A DNA stretch of 64,000 nucleotides, taken from contig NZ_VJYI01000002.1 in the NCBI RefSeq assembly GCF_008065375.1, positions 558,001 through 622,000 on the forward strand, written 5' to 3'. The position numbers and the translations under genes are program-made. This DNA is from Nonomuraea sp. SYSU D8015. Its GTDB lineage: Bacteria > Actinomycetota > Actinomycetes > Streptosporangiales > Streptosporangiaceae. How positions within the stretch are numbered: the stretch's first letter is position 1; the number at the start of each line of letters is the position of its first letter. Under the pieces are notes generated by a model, which did not search any database, was not told the DNA's origin, and saw nothing but the letters and a program-made list of their open reading frames with translations. Shown piece after piece: positions 33,879-40,946 of the stretch.

Positions 33879-33954
33879 GGCACAGCTCCCTTGGTCGCGG
33901 CGCCTATCCTGTGAATGCGAGTTCGGGCAGGGCAGGCGCCCTGTTCGGATGTCC

Positions 33955-33986
33955 GGCCGCCGGGGTGTTGGCGCACCCCGGCGGCC
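33955..33986 (-). terminator. terminator between PadR gene and SgcJ/SRPBCC operon
   Basis: GGCCGCCGGGGTG (33955-33967) pairs over 13 bp with CACCCCGGCGGCC (33974-33986), 6-nt loop, starting right after the PadR stop. Confidence 0.8.
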
Positions 33987-34559
33987 TCACATGGGGGTGG
34001 TGGGAGCCCAGTCGAGCTCCCCCCTGTCTAGTCGGCCGAGCAGGTCTCTGATCCAGTCCAGCTCGGCCTTCTTGACCGCCTGCTCGTACTCGACCTCGAG
34101 CAGGAGCACTTCGGGCAGGCCGCTGTCGACCAGGCCCCGCCGATGGGCGTCCATTCCGGCCAGGATGCCCTCGATTGCGGCGGCGCGGCGGCGCAGCGCG
34201 CCCTGGGCGTCGGACATCGGCAGGCAGCCCATGAGCGAGACGGCCGCGACGAACACGCGGCGGTCGGGGTCGGGACGCTCCAGCAGCTGCCGCAGCCGCG
34301 TGGTCAGCTCTTCGCGGCCGTCCTCGGTGATCTCGTAGACCGTGCGTTCCGGCCTGCGGCCCTCGCGGTCGGTCTTGATGGGCACGATCAGCTCGTTGCC
34401 GGCCAGGCGCTCGATCGCGTGGTAGAGGCTGCGGGGCAGGCCGGTGATGTAGTCCTTGTGCGTGTCGACGATGAATCGGTGCAGCTCGTAGGGGTGGGCG
34501 GCGCGCACCGTGAGCAGGGCCAGCACGGTCAGGCCGACCAGATCGTGGCGTCGCGCCAT
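33987..34559 (-). CDS. PadR-family transcriptional regulator
   Basis: 190-residue regulator: PadR winged helix at 1-85 (ALLTVRAAHPYELHRFI, GLPRSLYHAIERLAGNELIV, RPERTVYEITEDGREELTTR) and a C-terminal helical dimerisation domain (Vir_act_alpha_C type). ATG 34559 follows GGGAGGAGG. A palindromic AT-rich site lies 14-34 nt before the start and probably mediates autoregulation. Target genes may include the MBL-fold gene upstream or the two small enzymes downstream. Confidence 0.9.
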   Translation of the reverse strand: MARRHDLVGLTVLALLTVRAAHPYELHRFIVDTHKDYITGLPRSLYHAIERLAGNELIVPIKTDREGRRPERTVYEITEDGREELTTRLRQLLERPDPDRRVFVAAVSLMGCLPMSDAQGALRRRAAAIEGILAGMDAHRRGLVDSGLPEVLLLEVEYEQAVKKAELDWIRDLLGRLDRGELDWAPTTPM

Positions 34560-34572
34560 GATGCCTCCTCCC

Positions 34573-34593
34573 ATATTGCAAAATGCATTATAT
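34573..34593. promoter_or_regulatory. candidate PadR operator
   Basis: An AT-rich imperfect palindrome (arms ATAT and GCA / TGC and ATAT around AAA; core TGCAAAATGCA at 34577-34587) sits just upstream of the padR-like gene's ribosome site and overlaps its promoter. PadR proteins usually bind such ATGC-containing dyads. Confidence 0.55.
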
Positions 34594-34605
34594 CGCCATG
34601 AGCCC

Positions 34606-35403
34606 TCAGGCGTCGAGCTGGGTGAAGGCGCGGGAGATGGCCTGCCTGGCCACGTCCTCGGGGTAGGGGAACTGCTTGATCAGGTCGCGCAGCCCCTCCA
34701 CGTGCGCCCGCTTGGCCAGCTCGGCCACCAGCGCCAGCTCCGCCTGCTGCGCCTGCGCGAACGCCCGGTCCACCACCGCGCCGTGCCCGGGCACGATCAC
34801 CGGCTCAGGCATCTCCGCCAGCATCGCGGCCACGGTGGCCGGCCAGTCCAGCGGGTACGAGTCACTGAACGCGGGCGGCGCCCCCTCCTCGATCAGATCG
34901 CCCGCGAACACCACGCCGGCGTCGGGCACGTGGACCACGACGTCATTGCTGCTGTGCCCGAGCCCGAAATGCCGCAGGTGCACGATCCGGCCGCCGATGT
35001 CCAGGCTCGCCGCGGCCGTGAACGTGTGGTCCGGCGGCACGATCGTGACCTCCTCCAGCTCCTCCCGCCGGTCCGGCAGCTGCCCCATGACGTCGGCGCG
35101 GTGCTGCTCGCCGTACCGCTCGATCTCCTCGGCGCACCTCGCGTGACCCCAGATCTCGGCGGGCCGGAAGAGCGCGTTGCCGAAGTAGTGGTCGAAGTGG
35201 GAGTGGCTGTTGACGACCGTCCACGGGCCCGGGGTGATCCGCCTGACGGCCTCGATGAGGTCGGCCGCCTCCCGGTGCGAGGTACGCGTGTCGATCACCA
35301 GGCAATGCCCGTCGTCGCCCACGACCAGTCCCGCGTTCATGTCGAAAGACCGGTGACGCCGGACGTAGACCCGGTCGCCGATCTCCTGCCACTGCTCATT
35401 CAT
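34606..35403 (-). CDS. MBL-fold metallo-hydrolase
   Basis: 265-residue metallo-beta-lactamase-fold hydrolase. The zinc motif is NSHSHFDHYFGN (HxHxDH); further ligands are His in GLGHSSNDVV, Asp in VFAGDLIEEG and His in VPGHGAVV. Substrate cannot be inferred. ATG 35403 follows AGTAGGG; an ORF extension of ten residues upstream is possible. Confidence 0.88.
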   Translation of the reverse strand: MNEQWQEIGDRVYVRRHRSFDMNAGLVVGDDGHCLVIDTRTSHREAADLIEAVRRITPGPWTVVNSHSHFDHYFGNALFRPAEIWGHARCAEEIERYGEQHRADVMGQLPDRREELEEVTIVPPDHTFTAAASLDIGGRIVHLRHFGLGHSSNDVVVHVPDAGVVFAGDLIEEGAPPAFSDSYPLDWPATVAAMLAEMPEPVIVPGHGAVVDRAFAQAQQAELALVAELAKRAHVEGLRDLIKQFPYPEDVARQAISRAFTQLDA

Positions 35404-35461
35404 GCCAATGAACCCTACTTTTCTGATCAGCACATGGCATATGACGCCTCGGGTGCTGAGA

Positions 35462-36106
35462 TCACTCCTGGCGGAGGTACGCCAGCACGGCCAGCACCCG
35501 CCGGTGCCCGTCAGCGGCCGGCGGGAGGTCGAGCTTGGCGAAGATGTTCGCGATGTGCTTGGCCACGGCGGCCTCGGTGACGACCAGTTCCTTGGCGATC
35601 GAGGCGTTCGAGCGGCCCTCCGCGATCAGGCCGAGCACCTCCTGCTCGCGCGGCGTGAGCCGGCTCAGGGGGTCGCGCCGCCCGCGGAGGAGCTGCCGCA
35701 CCACTTCCGGGTCCACTACCGTGCCGCCCGCGGCCACCCGGTCGAGCGCGTCCACGAACTCGCGCACGTCGCCGATGCGGTCCTTCAGCAGGTAGCCGAC
35801 GCCCGCCCCGGCGCCGGAGTCGAGCAGCTCGGCCGCGTACGTCTGCTCGACGTACTGGCTGAGCACCAGCACGGCCAGCTCCGGATGCCGGGCGCGCAGC
35901 TCCAGCGCCGCCCGCAGCCCCTCGTCGGTGAAGCGGGGCGGCATCCGCACGTCGGTCACCACGGCGTCGGGCCGGTGCTCGGCGACGGCGGCGAGCAGCC
36001 CCGGCGCGTCGCCGACCGAGGCGACCACGGTGTGGCCGAAGCGTTCGAGCAGCCCGGCCAACCCCTCCCTGAGCAGGACGGCGTCTTCGGCGATCACTAC
36101 GCGCAC
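35462..36106 (-). CDS. NarL/LuxR-family response regulator
   Basis: 214-residue response regulator: receiver with VVIAEDAVLLREGL, phosphoacceptor Asp in VVTDVRMPP and the Lys of YLLKDRIGD; C-terminal LuxR helix-turn-helix LTPREQEVLGLIAEGRSNAS with AAVAKHIANIFAKL. GTG 36106 overlaps the 3' end of the kinase gene by 10 nt. It is the partner of the kinase at 36097-37251. Confidence 0.94.
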   Translation of the reverse strand: MRVVIAEDAVLLREGLAGLLERFGHTVVASVGDAPGLLAAVAEHRPDAVVTDVRMPPRFTDEGLRAALELRARHPELAVLVLSQYVEQTYAAELLDSGAGAGVGYLLKDRIGDVREFVDALDRVAAGGTVVDPEVVRQLLRGRRDPLSRLTPREQEVLGLIAEGRSNASIAKELVVTEAAVAKHIANIFAKLDLPPAADGHRRVLAVLAYLRQE

Positions 36107-37251
36107 GGGATCTCCACTCTCAGCAGGGTAGGACCGCCGACCGGACTGGACACCGACAACCTTCCCTCCACCACGGCCAGCCGGTCCGCGAGGCCGGTCA
36201 AGCCGGTGCCCTTGGCCGGGTCGGCGCCGCCGACGCCGTCGTCGCGGACCTCGACCACCAGGGTGCCACGCTCGACCCGGCCGGTGACGGCGGTGCGGGT
36301 GGCCCGGCTGTGCTTGGCGATGTTCGCCAGGGCCTCGCTGACCACGTAGTAGGCGGTGACCTCCACGGGCGCGGGCAGCCGGCCGGGCAGCTCGATGTCG
36401 ACGTCGACGGGCACGGGGGAGCGGCCGGCCAGGTCGCGGGCCGCGGCCGCGAGCCCCCGGTCGGTGAGGATCGGCGAATGCACTCCGCGGATCAGCTCGC
36501 GCAGCTCGGCCAGCGCCTGTTTGGCCTCGTCGTGGGCCAGGCCGATCAGCCGGCCCGCCTCGGTGTCCTCGGGCAGGTCCAGCCTGGCCATGCCGAGGGA
36601 CATCGACAACGCGACCAGCCGCTGCTGGGCGCCGTCGTGAAGATCCCGCTCGATCCTGCGCCGCTCCATCTCGAACGCGTCCACCAGCCGGGCCCGCGAC
36701 CGCAGCACCTCGGTCAGCTCCGACGCCTGGGGCGCGAGGACCGCCCTGGTCATGGCTCCCCTGGCGCCGCCCCAGGCGGCCACCGTGTACGCGGCCACCG
36801 GCAGCAACACCACGCCCACCACGCTCGCCACGGCGCCGGCCGCCTGCGCCACCGGCTGGACGACGGGAGACAGGATGAGCAGAACGGGGCCGACGACGGT
36901 GAGCCCCACCATGAGGAGGTCGATCCACCACATCGCGAGCAGCGTCATGAGCGCCAGCCCGGCCTCCCGCAGGCGCCGGTCCGGCACCTCGGGCAGGGGC
37001 ACGGCGTCCACGAGCCGCAGCCGCCGCCGCTCGAACCGGGCGACGGGCATCAGGACCAGCGCCAGCGCGACCGGGCCCGTGATCACGCGGAGCGCCTCGG
37101 GGACGGCGAGCACGGCCGCTGCGACGATCCCGGTCGCGATGCCCGGGACGACGCTGGCCAGCAGGTACGCCACGCACCGCCAGGGCCAGGCCGACCTGAG
37201 GAACGACAGCGGGCGCCGGGCGAGCGCGTCCAGCGCGGTCCTGTTGAGCAC
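36097..37251 (-). CDS. NarL-type sensor histidine kinase (HisKA_3)
   Basis: 384-residue membrane kinase: about four to six hydrophobic segments in the first 170 residues, then HisKA_3 with the phosphoacceptor His in RIERDLHDGAQQRLVALSM and a GHKL domain (VSEALANIAKHSRA as N box, DDGVGGADPAKGTGLTGLADR as G boxes). The GTG at 37251 gives the conventional N-terminus; 37308 is an alternative. Overlapping stop and start couple it to its response regulator. Confidence 0.92.
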   Translation of the reverse strand: MLNRTALDALARRPLSFLRSAWPWRCVAYLLASVVPGIATGIVAAAVLAVPEALRVITGPVALALVLMPVARFERRRLRLVDAVPLPEVPDRRLREAGLALMTLLAMWWIDLLMVGLTVVGPVLLILSPVVQPVAQAAGAVASVVGVVLLPVAAYTVAAWGGARGAMTRAVLAPQASELTEVLRSRARLVDAFEMERRRIERDLHDGAQQRLVALSMSLGMARLDLPEDTEAGRLIGLAHDEAKQALAELRELIRGVHSPILTDRGLAAAARDLAGRSPVPVDVDIELPGRLPAPVEVTAYYVVSEALANIAKHSRATRTAVTGRVERGTLVVEVRDDGVGGADPAKGTGLTGLADRLAVVEGRLSVSSPVGGPTLLRVEIPCA

Positions 37252-37413
37252 CCTGTGACCGTAACAACGGGTGCGCGGGCAGGCAGTAGTGCTGGATTCA
37301 CCTTTCACCCTGGCGGCGCACGTACGGCATGCCCTTCCATACGCCCGAGCCGTACGGAGGGTTGCCTACGCGGCTATGGTGAGAAACCCCCGCACACAAG
37401 GAGCAGACCCCTC

Positions 37414-38763
37414 TTGGCTCACCGCGCACTGGCCATCGCCCTGCTGCCCGCCATCGAGCTGCGGGTCCTCGCCGTGCTCGGGTTCCCGCCCGCGCTGCTG
37501 TTCTACGGTGACTCGTTCGCGTTCCTGCGCGAGGAGCTGACGCCCGGCACGACGAGGCCGTCCGGATACTCCCTGCTGCTGGCGCTGCTGCGGCCCGCCC
37601 ACAGTCTCACGCTCGTGACGGTCCTGCAGCACCTGCTGGGTCTGGCGCTCGCCATCGGGGTCTACGCCCTGCTCAGGCGACGCGGCCTGCCGGGCTGGGG
37701 CGCCACGCTGCTGGTCACCCCGCTGCTGTACGACGAGTTCCTCGTCCTGCTCGAACACATGATCATGGCGGACGCGATCTTCATCGTGCTCGTCACGGCC
37801 GCCGTCGCGCTCATCGTGTGGCGCGTCACCCCGGCCACGGCCGCCGTGGGCGGGGCGCTGCTCGGCCTGGCCGGCATCACGCGGACGATCGGCCTGCCGC
37901 TGCTGCTGCTCACGGCCGCCTACCTGCTGATCAGGCGGTACGGCTGGCGCCCCCTCGTGGCGTTGGTGGTGGCCGGGGCGATCCCGCTGGGCGCGTACGC
38001 GACCTGGGCCAAGGTGGAGAAGGGCAAGTTCGCGCTGACCGAGGCCGACGGGAACTTCCTGTGGTCCAGGACCATGAGCTTCGCCGACTGCGACGTGATC
38101 AAGCCACCGGAGCGCCTGGCCGTGCTCTGCCCGCAGATGCCCGTCGAGCAGCGGCCCTACCCGCCGTACTGGCTGTGGGAGAGCTTCTCGCCGCTGCTCA
38201 AGGTGCCGGGGACGGCCAATCGCAACCAGTTGGCCGGGGAGTTCGCCAGGGCGGCCATCCTCGCCCAGCCCGGCGGCTACCTGGGAGCGGTCGCGACCGA
38301 CCTCAAGCAGCTGCTGCGTTGGGAGCGCACGGCCGTGGACGAGAAGACGCCGTACAAGTTCCCGGCGGCCGAGCGGCCGATCAGCGCGTCGGTGCGGGGC
38401 GTCGCGGAGTCGTACGAGGCCGGGCCGGCCGCCACCCGCGTGGTCGAGCCGTTCGCCGGATGGCTGCGTGCCTACCAGCGGTTCGGGTATGTGCCGTTCC
38501 CGCTGCTGATGCTGGGTCTGGTGGCCGCGCTGGCGCTGGCCGTGGCGCGACGGCGGTGGGACGCGCTGCTGCCCGCGCTGGCGGCCCTCGCGCTCGTCGT
38601 GGCGCCGCCGTTCCTGGCGGCCTTCGACGTGCGGTACGTCATCCCGGCGATCCCGCTCGTCTGCCTGGCGCTGGGGCTGACGCTCGCCCGCGGTGAAGGA
38701 TCCGGCCCCGGCCGGCGGTCCTCGCGATCCAAGCGGGAAGCGGTGAGCAGCATTGCCACGTGA
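37414..38763 (+). CDS. polytopic membrane protein, probable GT-C-type glycosyltransferase
   Basis: 449-residue protein with about 9-11 membrane spans. It begins, from a TTG at 37414 placed 10 nt after AAGGAG, with LAHRALAIALLPAIELRVLA; an acidic residue in an early external loop (FYGDSFAFLREEL) and a large extracellular loop in the middle fit lipid-carrier-dependent glycosyltransferases of the GT-C fold. No specific family is certain. The C-terminus ends in a short basic Ser/Arg stretch. Confidence 0.65.
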   Translation: MAHRALAIALLPAIELRVLAVLGFPPALLFYGDSFAFLREELTPGTTRPSGYSLLLALLRPAHSLTLVTVLQHLLGLALAIGVYALLRRRGLPGWGATLLVTPLLYDEFLVLLEHMIMADAIFIVLVTAAVALIVWRVTPATAAVGGALLGLAGITRTIGLPLLLLTAAYLLIRRYGWRPLVALVVAGAIPLGAYATWAKVEKGKFALTEADGNFLWSRTMSFADCDVIKPPERLAVLCPQMPVEQRPYPPYWLWESFSPLLKVPGTANRNQLAGEFARAAILAQPGGYLGAVATDLKQLLRWERTAVDEKTPYKFPAAERPISASVRGVAESYEAGPAATRVVEPFAGWLRAYQRFGYVPFPLLMLGLVAALALAVARRRWDALLPALAALALVVAPPFLAAFDVRYVIPAIPLVCLALGLTLARGEGSGPGRRSSRSKREAVSSIAT

Positions 38764-38786
38764 ACGGCAGGCTGCTAGCGTGCGCC

Positions 38787-38804
38787 TGTAAAGAAATTCT
38801 TACA
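38787..38804. promoter_or_regulatory. candidate ArsR-type operator
   Basis: TGTAAAGAAATTCTTACA is a nearly perfect inverted repeat 15 nt before the start of the ArsR-like gene, AT-rich in a very GC-rich setting. Probably the autoregulatory site. Confidence 0.5.
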
Positions 38805-38818
38805 CCTGATGGGACGTT

Positions 38819-39169
38819 ATGACGACGGCCGGGCCCACCGGCGACGACCTCGTCGAGATGCTGGCGGCGCTGGCCAACCCGCTGCGGCTGCGCATCGTCG
38901 CGAGGCTGGCCGACGGCCGTGACTACGTGAGCCATCTGGCGCGCGAGATCGGGGTGAGCCGCCCGCTCCTCCACATGCACCTGCGCCGGCTCGAAGCCGC
39001 CGGCCTGATCGTCGGCACGCTGGAGCTGTCGGAGGACGGCAAGGCCATGAAGTACTACGAAGTCACCGACTTCAGCCTGCACCTGACCGCGTCGGCGCTG
39101 GCCGAGGCGGCGAAGACGTTGACCAGGTCGGACCCGCAGAAGGGTCCCGGAGCCGAGGAGCACTCCTGA
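38819..39169 (+). CDS. ArsR-family (winged-helix) regulator
   Basis: 116-residue winged-helix protein: MLAALANPLRLRIVARLADG, then the recognition helix region YVSHLAREIGVSRPLLHMHL, RRLEAAGLIVGTLELSEDG, and a C-terminal helix. No Cys metal-binding motif is visible, so it is not a classical metal sensor. The stop TGA overlaps by 1 nt the ATG of a small membrane protein gene (39169). Such regulator plus small-membrane-protein pairs occur in actinobacteria; the partner may be its target or its anchor. Confidence 0.85.
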   Translation: MTTAGPTGDDLVEMLAALANPLRLRIVARLADGRDYVSHLAREIGVSRPLLHMHLRRLEAAGLIVGTLELSEDGKAMKYYEVTDFSLHLTASALAEAAKTLTRSDPQKGPGAEEHS

Positions 39170-39444
39170 TGACGGATGGGGCAATGTCCTGGCCCGAGGC
39201 GATCTTCTACCTCGGCGTGCTGGTTCTGGCCACCTTCCTGATCGCCCTGTTCGTCGTGGGCGCCTTCGACGCGCGGAAGCAGAAGCTCCAGGCCGCTCAG
39301 GCGGAGGATCTGCGTCAGCTCGTACGCCGGTTCGAGCAGCTCGCCGAGAACACCCTGGACGCCCAGCAGCGCGTGGCTGCCGACGTGGCCGAGTTACGCT
39401 CGCGCGCGGCGTCGATCGAGCAGATCCTGCGCACTGTGGAGTGA
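39169..39444 (+). CDS. small membrane protein with coiled-coil tail
   Basis: 91-residue protein with one N-terminal membrane span (about 10-33, IFYLGVLVLATFLIALFVVG) and a cytosolic helical, probably coiled-coil, C-terminus (QLVRRFEQLAENTLDAQQRV). It is translationally coupled to the ArsR-like regulator. No known family or function. Confidence 0.7.
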   Translation: MTDGAMSWPEAIFYLGVLVLATFLIALFVVGAFDARKQKLQAAQAEDLRQLVRRFEQLAENTLDAQQRVAADVAELRSRAASIEQILRTVE

Positions 39445-39543
39445 GCTCCGGCCCTCCACGCACTGCGGCCTGACTCCGCCGCAGCCGTTGGCGGAAGGCG
39501 GAAGTGACGGAACTCCCATCGACCGGTCGCGCGTTCTTCCGGC

Positions 39544-39720
39544 ATGACGAGGCCGCAGCTGGCGTGTCCCCTCTGCCAAGGCACCGATTTCCAGCAGGAA
39601 GAGGGTCGGCTGGACAGCAGGTGGGGAATCACATCGCATCGGATGACACTGATGATCTGCCGACGATGCCGCTACATCCTGCACTTCTACGACAAGCACT
39701 CCATTTTCGACTTCGACTGA
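39544..39720 (+). CDS. small zinc-ribbon protein, 58 aa
   Basis: A 58-residue protein from ATG 39544 (MTRPQLACPLCQGTDFQQEE) with CPLC and, 34 residues later, CRRC: a treble-clef/zinc-ribbon pair. It ends KHSIFDFD. Similar tiny zinc-ribbon proteins are common in actinomycetes. The ribosome site is weak, so the evidence is mainly the motif. Confidence 0.6.
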   Translation: MTRPQLACPLCQGTDFQQEEGRLDSRWGITSHRMTLMICRRCRYILHFYDKHSIFDFD

Positions 39721-39802
39721 GCCCACGCCTCGGTCACGCGGATCCAGAGACAGGTCCTTGGCGGCCCGTAGCCGATCGCTTTCATGCCGGGCGGGGGCGT
39801 AT

Positions 39803-40138
39803 TCATGGCCGGGCGGGGGCGTTGCGACTGCGGACCTGCGGCAATCGCATCAGCTCGGGGCCCGCCCACCGCAAGAGGACGATGCTCAGGCCGATGGCGG
39901 TCGTGAACAGTCCCGAGCAGGCGGCGACCAAGCCGATGAACCCCTCGCCGTCAGGGTCTCCTATCCCGGCCGGGGACCCGTCCGCCCACGTGGACGTGGC
40001 CAAGCCCTGTGTGGTGACGAGGACGCCGAAGACGGTGGTGATCGCGCCCAGCGCGTAGCCCGGCGGGCGGCGCGGCTGCGTCACCGTGAACACGATGCCG
40101 GTCAGCAGCCCGATCGGCACGGTCAGGACCTGGACCAT
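39803..40138 (-). CDS. small hypothetical membrane protein
   Basis: 111-residue protein from ATG 40138 (MVQVLTVPIGLLTGIVFTVT) with three hydrophobic segments (about 3-20, 27-48, 78-98) and a polar loop rich in Gly/Asp/Pro. No family recognised. Reading on the opposite strand is Arg-rich and less plausible. Confidence 0.5.
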   Translation of the reverse strand: MVQVLTVPIGLLTGIVFTVTQPRRPPGYALGAITTVFGVLVTTQGLATSTWADGSPAGIGDPDGEGFIGLVAACSGLFTTAIGLSIVLLRWAGPELMRLPQVRSRNAPARP

Positions 40139-40227
40139 GATCGGCAGAGGGCCAGGTATCGGAGGACCGCCACGGGCATCATGATCCTGGACGTGGCGGA
40201 GGGTCCGCCACGGCATAATGACGCGCG

Positions 40228-40941
40228 ATGCCGAAATTTCAGGGGCTGTCCGACTATGCGGCGGCGATCGCCCCGATCATCAACGCGGCCCACGTCAACC
40301 TGCACGTCGCCGCCCGGCGGGCGGTCACCGAGCTCGCCGAGACGTCAGGCGTCACCCCCGGCTACCTGTCCGACCTGCGGTTCACGTTCCCCCTCCGTCC
40401 GGTCACGCGGGCGCAGCTCGCCGCCGTCTACCGCTACCGGGAGGCGGCCGAACGGGAGGACGGCGTCCAGGAGCACCTTCGCGAGGGCACGCTGACCGAC
40501 GACGGCGCGCTGCGGCTGACCGGCAAGGGCATGGCGTTCATCCACCGCCTCTACGAACTGCACGCCGCGGCGGCCGGGCGCGTCTGGGCCGGCTGCGACC
40601 TGCCGGGGCTGGCCGGGCTGGTCGGCAGGGTGCTCGACGGGGCCGAGCGCGTGCCGGGCGGCGCGCTGGAGGCGGTGGCGCCGCCGTACGAGCCGGAATG
40701 GGCGACACCCGGGGTGCTGCTGTTCAACCGGCTCGCCGTACTCCGCTACCACCGCGCCGACGCGCACGCCGCCGCCTGGCAGGCGGCGGGCCTGTCCGCG
40801 GCCGAGATCGTCGGCCTGACGGACGGGCCCTCGCGCGCCGGGATCGAGGCGGACACCAACGAGCGCGCCGGTGCGGCGTACGCGACACTCTCGGACAACG
40901 ACCGGGAGACCTTGTACGACGGCCTGCTGAAGCTCGTTTAG
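40228..40941 (+). CDS. SCO6745/SalK-like helical protein
   Basis: 237-residue mostly helical protein. The C-terminal half, YHRADAHAAAWQAAGLSAAE followed by IVGLTDGPSRAGIEADTNER and ending LYDGLLKLV, matches the pattern I know as SCO6745/SalK family (helix-turn-helix-like, unknown function). No membrane segment or enzyme motif is visible. It is convergent with the LAL regulator (5 nt between stops). Confidence 0.6.
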   Translation: MPKFQGLSDYAAAIAPIINAAHVNLHVAARRAVTELAETSGVTPGYLSDLRFTFPLRPVTRAQLAAVYRYREAAEREDGVQEHLREGTLTDDGALRLTGKGMAFIHRLYELHAAAAGRVWAGCDLPGLAGLVGRVLDGAERVPGGALEAVAPPYEPEWATPGVLLFNRLAVLRYHRADAHAAAWQAAGLSAAEIVGLTDGPSRAGIEADTNERAGAAYATLSDNDRETLYDGLLKLV

Positions 40942-40946
40942 AACGG

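Noticed and set aside
36310..37413. 368-residue N-terminal extension of the membrane glycosyltransferase-like frame
   Set aside because: Antisense to the histidine kinase and Gly/His/Arg-rich; a TTG with a strong AAGGAG site at 37414 is the sensible start.
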